This document shows, piece after piece, positions 42,726 through 51,120 of a stretch of DNA of 64,000 nt (its first letter is position 1; each line of letters begins with the position of its first letter). A program made the position numbers and the translations under genes. Source of the DNA: an uncultured Algibacter sp. (GTDB lineage Bacteria; Bacteroidota; Bacteroidia; Flavobacteriales; Flavobacteriaceae); the NCBI GenBank assembly GCA_947499935.1, contig CANMQH010000002.1, forward strand, positions 186,001 to 250,000, written 5' to 3'. Under the pieces are notes generated by a model. It did not search any database. It saw nothing but the letters and a program-made list of their open reading frames with translations, and was not told the DNA's origin.

Positions 42726-44924
42726 TTATTTACCGAGTTCTAACTGGTTTTTTACAAGATGATAATAATTACCTTTTTGATTTACCAAAGCTGTATGATT
42801 ACCAACTTCAATAATTTTGCCTTTGTCCAGTACTACTATTTGGTCTGCATTTTTTACAGTACTTAATCTATGAGCGATAACAATAACCGTTTTGCTTTTG
42901 AAAAACATATTTAGTTTTTCCATAATAACTTTTTCATTATTGGCATCTAAAGCAGAAGTTGCTTCGTCAAAAAATAAAAAGTTCGGATTTTTATATACGG
43001 CCCTGGCAATTAACAAACGTTGCTTCTGACCTGTACTTAATCCAACACCTTCCATTCCAATTTTTGTATTGTATGAAAGCGGTAATGTCTCTATAAATTC
43101 CTTAATATTAGCTACATCAACGGCGTGAGCCAAGGCATTTTTATCTACATAATCTACTCCTACTGCTATATTATTGGCTATAGTATCACTAAAAATATAT
43201 CCCTCTTGCATAACGACGCCACATTCGTGCCTCCAAACTTTTTGAGAAATATTTTTCAGGTCGTGATGACCTAATTTTATAAGCCCTTCATTTGATTCAT
43301 AAAATCTTAAGAGAAGCTTCATTAACGTTGTTTTACCACTTCCGCTGGTTCCTACAATTGCTGTAATTTTATTGGCGGGAATTATTAAATCCAATTCTTT
43401 TAAAACCAATTGGTCTGAACCTATATATTTAAAAGAAACATTTTCTAATACAAAATTTGAATCCTTTGAAATCTCAGTTATTTTCTCTTGACCTGCTAAC
43501 TCTTCATCTTCTTTATTGTGTATTTCAGATAATCTCTCTAATGAGATTCTTGCATCTTGAATCTCCCTAACGAAATTTATGAGTTGAGAAATTGGGGAGT
43601 TGAGTTGCCCAACAATATAGCTTATAGCTAACATCATCCCAAGGGTTATTTCTCCATCGATTACTAATTTTGCAGAGAGTATTGTTATAAAAATATTTTT
43701 GAGCTCATTAATAAAACCAGAACCAACGCTTTGATATTGTTCTAACGCAAGACCTTCTATAGAAATTTTAAACAATTTAGCTTGTAGAAATTCCCATGAC
43801 CACCGTTTTTGCTTTTCAGCGTTATGCAGTTTAATTTCTTGCATACCGTTTATCAATTCTATCACTTTACTCTGCTCTTGACTAACTTGGGAAAAACGTT
43901 TATAATCTATATCCTTACGTTTCTTTAAGAAAATGGTTATCCATAAAAAATATATAAAACTACCTAGTAAGAATATTCCAAAAAGCATTAGGTTGTAGTA
44001 AGCAAGTACTAAACTAAATAGAACTAGATTAACCATTGAAAATAACACGTTTAGAGAGGATGTTGTTAAAATACGCTCTATTCGTTCATGGTCATTGATG
44101 CGCTGTAAAATATCACCTGTCATTCTTGCATCAAAAAAAGCGATTGGCAAATTCATGAGTTTTATAAAAAAGTCTGATACCAACGAAATATTTATTCGAG
44201 TACTTAAATGTAAAAGAATCCAGCTTCTTATGACTTCAATCGCCGTTCTACCAAAGAACAAGGCTAATTGGGCAAAAAGGATTAAATAAATAAAATGGAT
44301 ATCTTGATTTTTTATCCCTACATCCACTATACTTTGTGTCAAAAAAGGAAAGACAAGCTGTAATAAACTAGATGCTAATAGACCAATTACTAATTGCCAT
44401 AAAAAACGCTTATACCTAAAGACATATCTCGTTAAAAAATTGAAGTTTAAAGTATTATCCCTTATGTCATAGCTTTCATCATAAAATTTAGGTGTTGGTT
44501 CTAATAATAAAGCTATTCCTTCCTTAGTAGTGTCGTCAGAATTATTTCCTATCCATAAATTTAAAAAATCTCTTTCGGTATATGATATTAAGCCATACGC
44601 GGGATCAGATATTTGAAAGCTAAGATTGTTTTTTCTTTTAGAAATTTTATACAAGACAACAAAATGTTGCTTATTCCAATGAAGAATACAAGGCAATGGA
44701 GCTTGTTTTAAATCGTTTACATCAATTTTAACACCGATTGAATGAAATCCAATTTTTTCGCTTGCATCGCTTATTCCTCTTAAGCTACTGCCTTCTCTAG
44801 TTGTTTGACTAAAAGAACGAAGTTGCTCGATAGAAAAATTTTTCTTATAAAATTTAGCAATGATTTTTAAGCATGTTGGACCACAATCTTTAAAATCCTT
44901 TTGAATGTAATTTGGGAATCTCAA
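42726..44924 (-). CDS. peptidase-containing ABC exporter (PCAT, C39 type)
   Basis: 732 residues if read from TTG 44924, where the peptidase domain begins at once (RFPNYIQKDFKDCGPTC); the frame stays open to another TTG at 45002, which overlaps the upstream gene. The C39 triad is visible: Cys in KDCGPTCL, His in KQHFVVLY, Asp in ISDPAYG. Six membrane helices follow, then the ATPase with Walker A GTSGSGKTT, signature LSTGQKQ and Walker B FLFFDEATSALD. It should cleave the precursor after its Gly-Gly leader and export the product. Confidence 0.88.
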   Translation of the reverse strand: MRFPNYIQKDFKDCGPTCLKIIAKFYKKNFSIEQLRSFSQTTREGSSLRGISDASEKIGFHSIGVKIDVNDLKQAPLPCILHWNKQHFVVLYKISKRKNNLSFQISDPAYGLISYTERDFLNLWIGNNSDDTTKEGIALLLEPTPKFYDESYDIRDNTLNFNFLTRYVFRYKRFLWQLVIGLLASSLLQLVFPFLTQSIVDVGIKNQDIHFIYLILFAQLALFFGRTAIEVIRSWILLHLSTRINISLVSDFFIKLMNLPIAFFDARMTGDILQRINDHERIERILTTSSLNVLFSMVNLVLFSLVLAYYNLMLFGIFLLGSFIYFLWITIFLKKRKDIDYKRFSQVSQEQSKVIELINGMQEIKLHNAEKQKRWSWEFLQAKLFKISIEGLALEQYQSVGSGFINELKNIFITILSAKLVIDGEITLGMMLAISYIVGQLNSPISQLINFVREIQDARISLERLSEIHNKEDEELAGQEKITEISKDSNFVLENVSFKYIGSDQLVLKELDLIIPANKITAIVGTSGSGKTTLMKLLLRFYESNEGLIKLGHHDLKNISQKVWRHECGVVMQEGYIFSDTIANNIAVGVDYVDKNALAHAVDVANIKEFIETLPLSYNTKIGMEGVGLSTGQKQRLLIARAVYKNPNFLFFDEATSALDANNEKVIMEKLNMFFKSKTVIVIAHRLSTVKNADQIVVLDKGKIIEVGNHTALVNQKGNYYHLVKNQLELGK

Positions 44925-44934
44925 TAAAATGGTA

Positions 44935-45441
44935 TTATGATTTTTGAACTGCCCATTTAGTAGCAACTCTAGTAGTCTCAAGAGATTTAACCATGTCGTC
45001 AATTTCTTCTTTTGTCATACCTTCCGTCCCCTGAAGAATATCTCTAAACTTTTGTTTCATGACTCCACTAGTACTGATTACGGATACCCAACCATTAGGT
45101 TTTCCATCAATTAAAAAAACAGCAGACTCTTGCGTTTCAAAATTTATCCCCTGTTCATATATAGGTTTTAATTGAGCATAAACATGCTTATTTACTATCG
45201 TTAGAAATCCAGCATCTGCCCAATGTTCTATGGTATAAACCTTTTTATCAAAATTTTGAAGTTTTATTAACCAACCTACTCTAACAGGATTTCCATGTTG
45301 GATAGATTCTCTTAAAGTATCTAAATTTCCTGAAATGGTTTTTCCATTTTCATCAGCTTCATATACAACAGAAAAATTATTTTGACCTAAGCTTAATAAT
45401 GGTAGTAATACAAGTAATAATATTAATCTATTCGCTTTCAT
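44935..45441 (-). CDS. secreted protein of the RiPP cluster
   Basis: 168 residues with a clear signal peptide (hydrophobic core LILLLVLLPLLSLG, then Gln) and a beta-rich mature part. It contains no catalytic motif I can identify. It sits between the SPASM gene and the exporter on the same strand, so it probably belongs to the cluster, perhaps as an immunity or maturation helper. Family uncertain. Confidence 0.6.
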   Translation of the reverse strand: MKANRLILLLVLLPLLSLGQNNFSVVYEADENGKTISGNLDTLRESIQHGNPVRVGWLIKLQNFDKKVYTIEHWADAGFLTIVNKHVYAQLKPIYEQGINFETQESAVFLIDGKPNGWVSVISTSGVMKQKFRDILQGTEGMTKEEIDDMVKSLETTRVATKWAVQKS

Positions 45442-45495
45442 ATTTTATTAGTTTTGTTATTTATGTTAAAAGTTTAAAATTGTTATCAAATAAGT

Positions 45496-46518
45496 TTAGT
45501 TCCATTTTGCATTATAAGGGTCGTAATTGCAGTTAAGAGGTTTGGAATGTAATTCATCCTTTTCAGTGAAAATTCTACAATCAGAACATATGTATCTAAA
45601 TTCACAATCTTTACATTTTTCGACGGAATCCTTATTTACGTGCCATAATTTCTTAAAGTTTTCATTTGGTAGAACATCACTTAATTTTGTTGAGCTGATA
45701 TTTCCATAATTAGGCTTTGCCGAAGGACAGTTTTTTATATTTCCGTTTATGTCAATTGATATTTTTTTATTTAGACAATTATTATGCTTAAGCGATTCTG
45801 TATAAAAATCAAAATTAAAGCGAAAACTCTTTGGAGATATAAATCCACAATGAGACTCTGGATTTAAAACTTCTTGAGTGTATATTAAATCAAATTCCTT
45901 GTTGCTGTTTTTTAAATTGGGATTAACTGGCGAGTTAAATATTATAACCGATGCAAGTCGAGAAAACTCTTTTTTAAGAATTAATATATCCTCTTCATTA
46001 ACAAAAGAATTTGAATATTTAAGAACAAGTTGAATGTTCTCTATGGTCGTTTTGTTTAATTTTTCAAGTATTTCTTTTAAGTTACCTAGACTAATGTCGT
46101 CATAGAATCTTAATAATAAGTCTATACAACCCAATGAATTTAGTTGCATGAATATATCTTCAAAACTAAATGTACTTTCCTTATCGTAATCAATAATTGC
46201 GTTACTTATTATTGAAGGAATCTCCCATTTTAAACTTACTTCGGGAAATAAATCTAATTCATCTTTCTCACAAAGATGAATAATTTCATTCTCTATTAAA
46301 AAATCAAAATACTCTTGAATAGTATTCTCATTGTCTTTTCCGTAAAGGCTTTTAATTTCTCCAATAGAATTTAATTTATTGTCTCGTAATATCGAAAACA
46401 AATCCTTAGTTATTAGTATTGCCGACTTTCTTTCCAAATCACATATTACAGCCCTTTTAGCCCCTTCTACTGGTTTACATCCTTCGTAAATTTTATAATA
46501 ATATTTATCAATATTCAT
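45496..46518 (-). CDS. SPASM-domain peptide maturase (grasp-with-spasm system)
   Basis: 340 residues. The C-terminal 90 hold a SPASM-like Cys set: NCLNKK, KNCPSAK, KCKDCEFRYICSDCR and a final NCNYDP. The N-terminal part is related in length and spacing to radical-SAM barrels, but I find no CxxxCxxC cluster, as expected of the SPASM protein of grasp-with-spasm systems. It overlaps the 70-residue gene by 4 nt. It is thought to act with the ATP-grasp enzyme on the precursor peptide; its exact reaction is unknown to me. Confidence 0.8.
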   Translation of the reverse strand: MNIDKYYYKIYEGCKPVEGAKRAVICDLERKSAILITKDLFSILRDNKLNSIGEIKSLYGKDNENTIQEYFDFLIENEIIHLCEKDELDLFPEVSLKWEIPSIISNAIIDYDKESTFSFEDIFMQLNSLGCIDLLLRFYDDISLGNLKEILEKLNKTTIENIQLVLKYSNSFVNEEDILILKKEFSRLASVIIFNSPVNPNLKNSNKEFDLIYTQEVLNPESHCGFISPKSFRFNFDFYTESLKHNNCLNKKISIDINGNIKNCPSAKPNYGNISSTKLSDVLPNENFKKLWHVNKDSVEKCKDCEFRYICSDCRIFTEKDELHSKPLNCNYDPYNAKWN

Positions 46519-46727
46519 AATTTAAAGCTTTTACAAACTGGCCTGCGCATTTTAAGGTCTGCTACATGATATTTATCTGTATTGTAATCTGAAACTTCAA
46601 TCTCTTTTATCATAAAAACAGATGGGTCTTTAGCCGATGCTGTAAATGTTGGGTTTAAATAAAAAAGAGGTAATTGATTCTTTTTTACTTTCTCTAACAA
46701 AATGTCTTTAACTTCTTTTTTCTTCAT
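46515..46727 (-). CDS. small protein of the grasp-with-spasm cluster
   Basis: 70 residues, soluble, with one Cys near the C-terminus (RRPVCKSF). It overlaps the SPASM gene by 4 nt and starts 2 nt after the ATP-grasp gene, so it is clearly part of the operon. No family is recognised; it could be an accessory subunit or a second peptide substrate. No Gly-Gly leader is seen. Confidence 0.6.
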   Translation of the reverse strand: MKKKEVKDILLEKVKKNQLPLFYLNPTFTASAKDPSVFMIKEIEVSDYNTDKYHVADLKMRRPVCKSFKL

Positions 46728-46729
46728 AT

Positions 46730-47680
46730 TTATTGTAGGTAACAGGCAATGTCTTTTTCAATATTATAATTGCAAGGGTATGATACCATATTGAATTGAC
46801 CAACTGGGTTAACTTCCAAGAAAACATAATCTTTTTCATTTGTTACTACCATATCTATAGAGCCACAGTTCAAATCAACTTTACTCATGAAAAGTTTAAT
46901 TTTTTCTTCAATTTCTTTAGGAAGTCTATATGGTGTTTTACGATTAGGCTTATTTCCTTTGTATTTTCTAAAATCCACAGATGTTTGGTCATCACTTTGT
47001 GAAAAAATTGCCATTGAATAGAATTCTCCATGTAGATAGAAAATTCTTAATTCATATTTTTTATTTATTTTTTTTTGAAATAAGGACATAAAATAATTTT
47101 CAGGTAATTTCTCTATGTCTTCAGGAGTTACATTCTCAGTATAGATATTAAAGGTTGGTAAACTGTTAATTATGGGTGACTCATGTATAGGTTTGGTTAT
47201 TATTTCATTATTGGCTAATTGAAACTCCGAAAGTTCTTTTTTATTGGATGTAATCAAAGAGCTTGGTATTGTTAAACCTGATTCTATGGCCATAAATAAT
47301 GCGTATAATTTATTAATTGAACCGTTGTGTGCGTTATTAATTGATTTTTTAAATTTTGTTAAAGAGTATATAAAATCTCTAACGACATTCATTTCGTTAA
47401 ATGCAGAAAACAACAATTCTTTATTGTTTTTAGTTTCCAGACTTAATTCTTCAGAAAAAAAAATTCTACCCCTTCTATACCAAACAGATGTTATTTTTGA
47501 TAAAAATACTAAACTACCATCTACTTTTAATACAACTTCATGAGAGTCATCAATAATCATTTTTTCAATACTAACAATTGAATTCTCATTAACCCTAATA
47601 AAGTCTTTTTTAAAATATTTTATCCATTTTATAACGTCTGAAGTACTACCGTCATCACGATCTGAAATAATTAAAATCAT
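46730..47680 (-). CDS. ATP-grasp peptide maturase (grasp-with-spasm system)
   Basis: 316 residues with the layout of graspetide-type ATP-grasp ligases: VWYRRGR near residue 86, an ATP-grasp core with TSNKKELS and TKPIHESP, and the metal-binding end FLEVNPVGQF near 295. These enzymes form ester or amide crosslinks between Thr/Ser/Lys and Asp/Glu side chains in a precursor peptide. Its start overlaps the stop of the upstream GRDP-like gene by 4 nt. Confidence 0.85.
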   Translation of the reverse strand: MILIISDRDDGSTSDVIKWIKYFKKDFIRVNENSIVSIEKMIIDDSHEVVLKVDGSLVFLSKITSVWYRRGRIFFSEELSLETKNNKELLFSAFNEMNVVRDFIYSLTKFKKSINNAHNGSINKLYALFMAIESGLTIPSSLITSNKKELSEFQLANNEIITKPIHESPIINSLPTFNIYTENVTPEDIEKLPENYFMSLFQKKINKKYELRIFYLHGEFYSMAIFSQSDDQTSVDFRKYKGNKPNRKTPYRLPKEIEEKIKLFMSKVDLNCGSIDMVVTNEKDYVFLEVNPVGQFNMVSYPCNYNIEKDIACYLQ

Positions 47681-48153
47681 TGTATAGGCTTTCTTATTGA
47701 ATTGATATATGGTATGGTGTATTTTTTACCATAGACATCAATCCATTTAATCAATGTATCTCTACCCAGAAAATCATAAATTAATTGATACAATCTCTTT
47801 ACTGCATCACTAACATTATCTGTAATTTCAGAATCCTTATCCTCTAAACCTACAATAATTTTTTGTTTTTGCTCTCTTACTACTATATCATGGTCAATAA
47901 TTCTTCCAAAATATGTGTTACAAAAAAGCCTATACTCTTTTGTATAGAGTAAAAATGTATGCCACATTTCATCTACAATCCATAACGGTTCATGTGTAAA
48001 TATATACTCATTATCACCATAATGATTCATCAAAGAAAGTAGTTTTTTCATTTCATTAAAGATATCTTTGGCTTCATCAATATCCATTTCATAGGCGTCT
48101 GTAAAACGTAATATGGTTTCATGATGTATATAATTGTCTAAAGAGATGGTCAT
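47677..48153 (-). CDS. GRDP-like protein of the RiPP cluster
   Basis: 158 residues. VDEMWHTFLLYTKEYRLFC, with FGRIIDH after it, matches the hallmark W-H-x-x-x-x-x-T-x-x-Y-x-x-F-C stretch of glycine-rich-domain-like (GRDP) proteins. The His/Cys pairs could bind a metal. It lies between the precursor and the ATP-grasp gene and overlaps the latter, so a role in peptide maturation or recognition is inferred. Confidence 0.6.
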   Translation of the reverse strand: MTISLDNYIHHETILRFTDAYEMDIDEAKDIFNEMKKLLSLMNHYGDNEYIFTHEPLWIVDEMWHTFLLYTKEYRLFCNTYFGRIIDHDIVVREQKQKIIVGLEDKDSEITDNVSDAVKRLYQLIYDFLGRDTLIKWIDVYGKKYTIPYINSIRKPIQ

Positions 48154-48210
48154 ATTTTTTTGGTTTTAACTTCACAAATAAGTAAACTTATTTGTGAAGT
48201 ATGAAAATTA

Positions 48211-48444
48211 CTATCTTGGAAATGCGATAGCTGATTCATCTGCTAATAAAGGCTCTATAGCTTTATCTTCTACAGCTTGGTACTGTTGTTCCTCCATAGC
48301 AACACCTGGTCTGTCACGTTTACTGTCAGTACTATTGGTGCCACCAGTAGTACGAGCTGTCCATCCACAACATCCACCTTTAACTGAATCAAGCATTAAT
48401 TCATCAATCAAATTCTCTTTCGAGAGTTTTTCTAAATTACTCAT
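48211..48444 (-). CDS. grasp-with-spasm precursor peptide with Gly-Gly leader
   Basis: 77 residues. The leader (KLSKENLIDELMLDSVKGG) ends in Gly-Gly at 23-24, the site used by C39 peptidases, and the exporter of the cluster has such a domain. The core opens with CCGWTARTTGGTNSTD, offering Thr/Ser nucleophiles, and its C-terminal half carries many Asp/Glu (AMEEQQYQAVEDKAI), which suits ATP-grasp crosslinking. It is the first gene of the minus-strand operon. A plus-strand frame over the same bases is a shadow. Confidence 0.85.
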   Translation of the reverse strand: MSNLEKLSKENLIDELMLDSVKGGCCGWTARTTGGTNSTDSKRDRPGVAMEEQQYQAVEDKAIEPLLADESAIAFPR

Positions 48445-48943
48445 AATATAAAATTTAAATAAAATGCCTACTCTGTTTCTAGGATTTTCGGCTTACTCCT
48501 ATTCTTTAACCGTGTATTTTTGTTGGCCAAATCGAATATTGAGAGAGGAGAGATTCGATTCATATCCATTAAAAAAATATCACAAATTAATATTAAATGG
48601 AAACTGTATTTGAGAGAGAATAATGTTTCCTTAACTAAAAGATTTAAATCGAGTTTAAACTTTTTAGCTCTAATAATTTTGACACAGTAATAAAAGACAT
48701 GGGGCAAACAATTTTATATGTTATTTAAGAGAGACTAACACCGCCCCATGACCTTTTTTGCTATTAATTATACTTCTTACAAGGCTAATTTTTCAAGCAA
48801 CACTTTTTACTAATAATAGCTTATTGACGTTTACGTTTGATTAACTTATTGTTTTGTTTATCTTTACTATGTTCAAAGCGAAAATAAGATACTTTTGGAC
48901 ACTATCCAAATAATTTCGACACTTTTTAATTTTTTTTATCATA
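48445..48943. other. divergent intergenic region of the RiPP cluster
   Basis: About 500 bases between the precursor gene (minus) and the XRE-type regulator (plus). It should hold the promoters of both. I see a perfect dyad close to the regulator but no convincing gene; a 79-codon minus-strand frame here lacks any protein-like features. Confidence 0.5.
48890..48910 (+). promoter_or_regulatory. candidate -7 box overlapped by operator dyad
   Basis: TACTTTTG at 48890-48897 fits the TAnnTTTG box. It is overlapped by a perfect dyad TTTGGA-CACTA-TCCAAA at 48894-48910, some 34 nt before the regulator start. The GACACT at 48898 recurs near 48919. Autorepression by the neighbouring XRE-type protein is the simplest reading. 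Confidence 0.5.
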
Positions 48944-49384
48944 TTGGAAAATAAAGTAGGCATTAAGTTACAGAAAATAATAGATGAATTAGAGATAACT
49001 CCTGAGCATTTTTCTTTAAACATAGGTGTTGGAAAGAGTTCTATATACAAAGTATTAAGGGGTGATACGAAAAAAATCACAAAAACGTTAGCTGAAAAAA
49101 TTAATGCATTTTACCCTCAATTCAGTATTAGTAAACTGTTATCCCTAAACCACAAGACACAATTAGACACTTTAAGTGTTGTTAAAAATGCAGATAACAA
49201 ATTTTCAGGCTTAAAAGAAACTCCTCTTTCTGAAGAACATAAAGGAATAATAAGCAATGCTTTTTTAGTTAGTAGAACTCAAGCTATGGAAATACCTGTA
49301 GTCCAAGATATAATTGAAAATGAAAGACTAAAAACTAAAATTGAAATATTAACGGAATTTACTAGCAAAAAAGATAAGAATTAA
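48944..49384 (+). CDS. XRE-like helix-turn-helix regulator
   Basis: 146 residues starting at TTG 48944 (no ATG precedes the conserved part). Residues 3-55 are a helix-turn-helix of the XRE type: VGIKLQKIIDELEI, then SLNIGVGKSSIYKVLRG. The remainder is charged with no further domain. It is divergent from the RiPP operon and has a dyad just upstream, so it may control both itself and the cluster. Confidence 0.7.
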   Translation: MENKVGIKLQKIIDELEITPEHFSLNIGVGKSSIYKVLRGDTKKITKTLAEKINAFYPQFSISKLLSLNHKTQLDTLSVVKNADNKFSGLKETPLSEEHKGIISNAFLVSRTQAMEIPVVQDIIENERLKTKIEILTEFTSKKDKN

Positions 49385-49417
49385 ACCTTTTAATCTTATA
49401 CTTTTTTATCAATCAAG

Positions 49418-49693
49418 CTATCTAAATAAATCTAATCCTAATTCCACTCTTAATTGGCTATACGTCTGCCTATTATTTTTTAGATTTTGCTTAATATCCT
49501 TAACATGATATAATTTTTGTAAAACTTTTGAAAAGTCTGACTCTAGGGTGTCAATTAAAAATTTATTACAACCTGTATGTTTTTTAAATTTAGTAAAGAC
49601 GCAGTCAAACTTTTCCATGGCAGTCAGTAAATCGATTTTTCCCTCCTTAAATTGCTCTAAAATCTCTGCTAATTCTATATTTAATTCCTTCAT
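49418..49693 (-). CDS. hypothetical helical protein
   Basis: 91 residues, soluble and fully helical by composition, with a single pair of Cys. It follows the membrane protein gene by 1 nt on the same strand, so the two are probably co-transcribed. The family is not recognised. Confidence 0.5.
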   Translation of the reverse strand: MKELNIELAEILEQFKEGKIDLLTAMEKFDCVFTKFKKHTGCNKFLIDTLESDFSKVLQKLYHVKDIKQNLKNNRQTYSQLRVELGLDLFR

Positions 49694-49694
49694 T

Positions 49695-50231
49695 TTAATT
49701 TTTAATTATAGCTTTATCTACTTCACTAATAAAAGAGTTAGCAGTTTTAATGAATTGTTCAACTTCGATATTATTTCTATGCTTAATTGCAGAAATTATA
49801 TTTATAAATGAAAAAAGTAAGATAAAAATTACGCATGAACCTATTGCATAAAAATGCAAATATTCATTATCAAAATGATACTGCGGTTGAAAAACCCAAA
49901 TTATTTGAATGGAATAACAGTAAACAGGAATCAATACCGATAAAAAGTACGGTCTGAGTAACATCCCCAGAATTAGTAAAATAGGAGCAATACTTTGAGT
50001 TAATACCCATATGAAATTTGAATAATTTGAAAACCCAAAAGTATTACTTCCTTCTATTCCTATAAGTGATAATATTTTATCTAAAAACAATAATATTCCA
50101 GATAACCCTACCACTATTGAACCAATTACTCTAGTCTCAACCTTCTCCTGATTGTTGATTACCTTGAGTCCCTGGTCGTTGAACATCTCTGTCAACACCT
50201 TGAAAATTTTCTTCAAATCTATTTTCTTCAT
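49695..50231 (-). CDS. four-helix membrane protein
   Basis: 178 residues with four hydrophobic segments (about 35-55, 72-90, 95-112, 125-147). The start at 50231 overlaps the lipoprotein gene at 50137-50310 by 95 nt; an internal ATG at about 50186 shortens it and reduces the overlap. Which start is used cannot be decided from sequence. No family is recognised, although topology is DoxX-like. Confidence 0.5.
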   Translation of the reverse strand: MKKIDLKKIFKVLTEMFNDQGLKVINNQEKVETRVIGSIVVGLSGILLFLDKILSLIGIEGSNTFGFSNYSNFIWVLTQSIAPILLILGMLLRPYFLSVLIPVYCYSIQIIWVFQPQYHFDNEYLHFYAIGSCVIFILLFSFINIISAIKHRNNIEVEQFIKTANSFISEVDKAIIKN

Positions 50232-50310
50232 TTAAATCTTGCCTTGTGCAAGATGTTAGTAATCCGGTAATTAATACAACTAAAACTAGTAATACTTTTA
50301 AGTCTCTCAT
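50137..50310 (-). CDS. small lipoprotein
   Basis: 57 residues: signal peptide with lipobox LLTSC at 17-21, then a short hydrophilic, Gln/Asn/Glu-rich tail ending in PGTQGNQQSG. It overlaps the downstream membrane protein gene in another frame. Such tiny lipoproteins are common and their role is unknown. Confidence 0.6.
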   Translation of the reverse strand: MRDLKVLLVLVVLITGLLTSCTRQDLNEENRFEENFQGVDRDVQRPGTQGNQQSGEG

Positions 50311-50956
50311 TTTAATGTTTTATTTAAGGTTAATAATTCACTAAAAATACTAAGTTATTTGACAATTTAAGACATAACTCTATAAATATGATGTGTGAGT
50401 ATATTAATCAATAAAATGAGAACTTTTACAATCTATTTTTTAATCGTGAGACTAAAATACATAAATAAATACATACAACCATCTTATGTATTTACTACAA
50501 AAATAATCACTTCAAAAAAGCATAAAATTTACGGGATACCCGTAATAGTAATGAGGGGAACCCGCAATAAAGGTGTGGGCTTTTCAGAAGACACATAATT
50601 ACAAAAAACTGAATATCAAATGATTAAAATTATTCCGATAGATTTAAAACATATTAACGAGTATTATAACATTTTATCGAAAATTGTAAACATTAATGGT
50701 AAATGTAAAATATTAGACCAAGTTGTTATCTATAAATTAATCTTATAACTTACTAAATCTTCTAATAATATCACTCCCGTATTATAATACTTAACCTGTA
50801 AGTTTATTTACTAGAGTACACTCACGGAGTACACTTTTAGAGTACACAAATGCAACCAAATGTAGCCAAATGTAAGGTGTTTCAATAAGCACCTAACTTT
50901 CATAAACGCCATAAACCCTTTGTTCTATGGGGTTTACGACAAAAACGACTTTTTTC
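50311..50956. other. integration-end region without convincing genes
   Basis: About 650 bases. A 67-codon plus-strand frame at 50395-50598 lacks protein-like features. Toward the right end are tandem repeats (50814-50877), then a hairpin AGGTG/CACCT (about 50875-50898) and CATAAACCC/GGGGTTTACG half-sites near 50910-50940, just before the tRNA fragment. The layout suggests recombination sites of an integrative element. Confidence 0.5.
50814..50877 (+). repeat. 13-bp and 10-bp tandem repeats, possible integrase arm sites
   Basis: GAGTACAC occurs three times at exactly 13-bp intervals (50814, 50827, 50840). Immediately after, a 10-bp unit occurs three times in a row: AAATGCAACC, AAATGTAGCC, AAATGTAAGG (50848, 50858, 50868). 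The block ends 80 bp before the tRNA-Met fragment. Helically phased short repeats next to a tRNA-derived junction are typical of tyrosine-recombinase arm sites. Confidence 0.75.
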
Positions 50957-51000
50957 TTCATAACCCGGAGGTCGGGGGATCGTGCCCCCCTCTCGCTACT
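50957..51000 (+). tRNA. 3' half of tRNA-Met (CAT), probable att site
   Basis: The segment can be read as an anticodon loop TTCATAA (anticodon CAT at 50959-50961), 3' anticodon strand CCCGG, variable region AGGTC, a T-arm with GGGGG/CCCCC stem and 7-nt loop ATCGTGC, the acceptor strand TCTCGCT and discriminator A at 50998. No 5' half precedes it: the bases before 50957 do not pair. The T-loop deviates from TTCGANT. It is therefore a partial, probably non-functional copy left by integration of an element into tRNA-Met. Confidence 0.8.
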
Positions 51001-51011
51001 AGTAAATAAGG

Positions 51012-51039
51012 AAAAGCTAAGATTAACATCTTGGCTTTT
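51012..51039 (+). terminator. rho-independent terminator after the tRNA fragment
   Basis: A 12-bp stem (AAAAGCTAAGAT / ATCTTGGCTTTT, one wobble) with a TAAC loop, followed by a T-run. It is the expected terminator of the original tRNA gene. Confidence 0.75.
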
Positions 51040-51054
51040 TTTATTAGGTACATT

Positions 51055-51100
51055 TTAATATAGAAAAACCCAAGCGAAAGCTTGGGTTTTTCTATATTAA
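51055..51100. terminator. bidirectional terminator with GAAA tetraloop
   Basis: A 21-bp perfect stem centred on CCCAAGC-GAAA-GCTTGGG, with A and T runs at its base so that it can work on both strands. It lies 20 nt beyond the stop of the M43 protease gene. Confidence 0.85.
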
Positions 51101-51120
51101 ACTTTATTTAAAAAATAAAA

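Noticed and set aside
48194-48451. 85-codon plus-strand frame over the precursor gene
   Set aside because: The minus-strand precursor has a Gly-Gly leader and fits the operon; the plus-strand frame has no features.
48468-48707. 79-codon minus-strand frame upstream of the precursor
   Set aside because: Composition is not protein-like and it would fill the promoter region of the RiPP operon.
50395-50598. 67-codon plus-strand frame before the att-like site
   Set aside because: No recognisable domain, start context or neighbour; it lies in a region more likely to hold recombination sites.
50814-50877. CRISPR array
   Set aside because: Units are 10 and 13 bp with no spacers and there are no cas genes nearby.
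50957-51000. Complete tRNA gene
   Set aside because: Only the 3' half can be built. The bases upstream do not supply D-arm, 5' anticodon strand or acceptor strand, and the T-loop departs from consensus.
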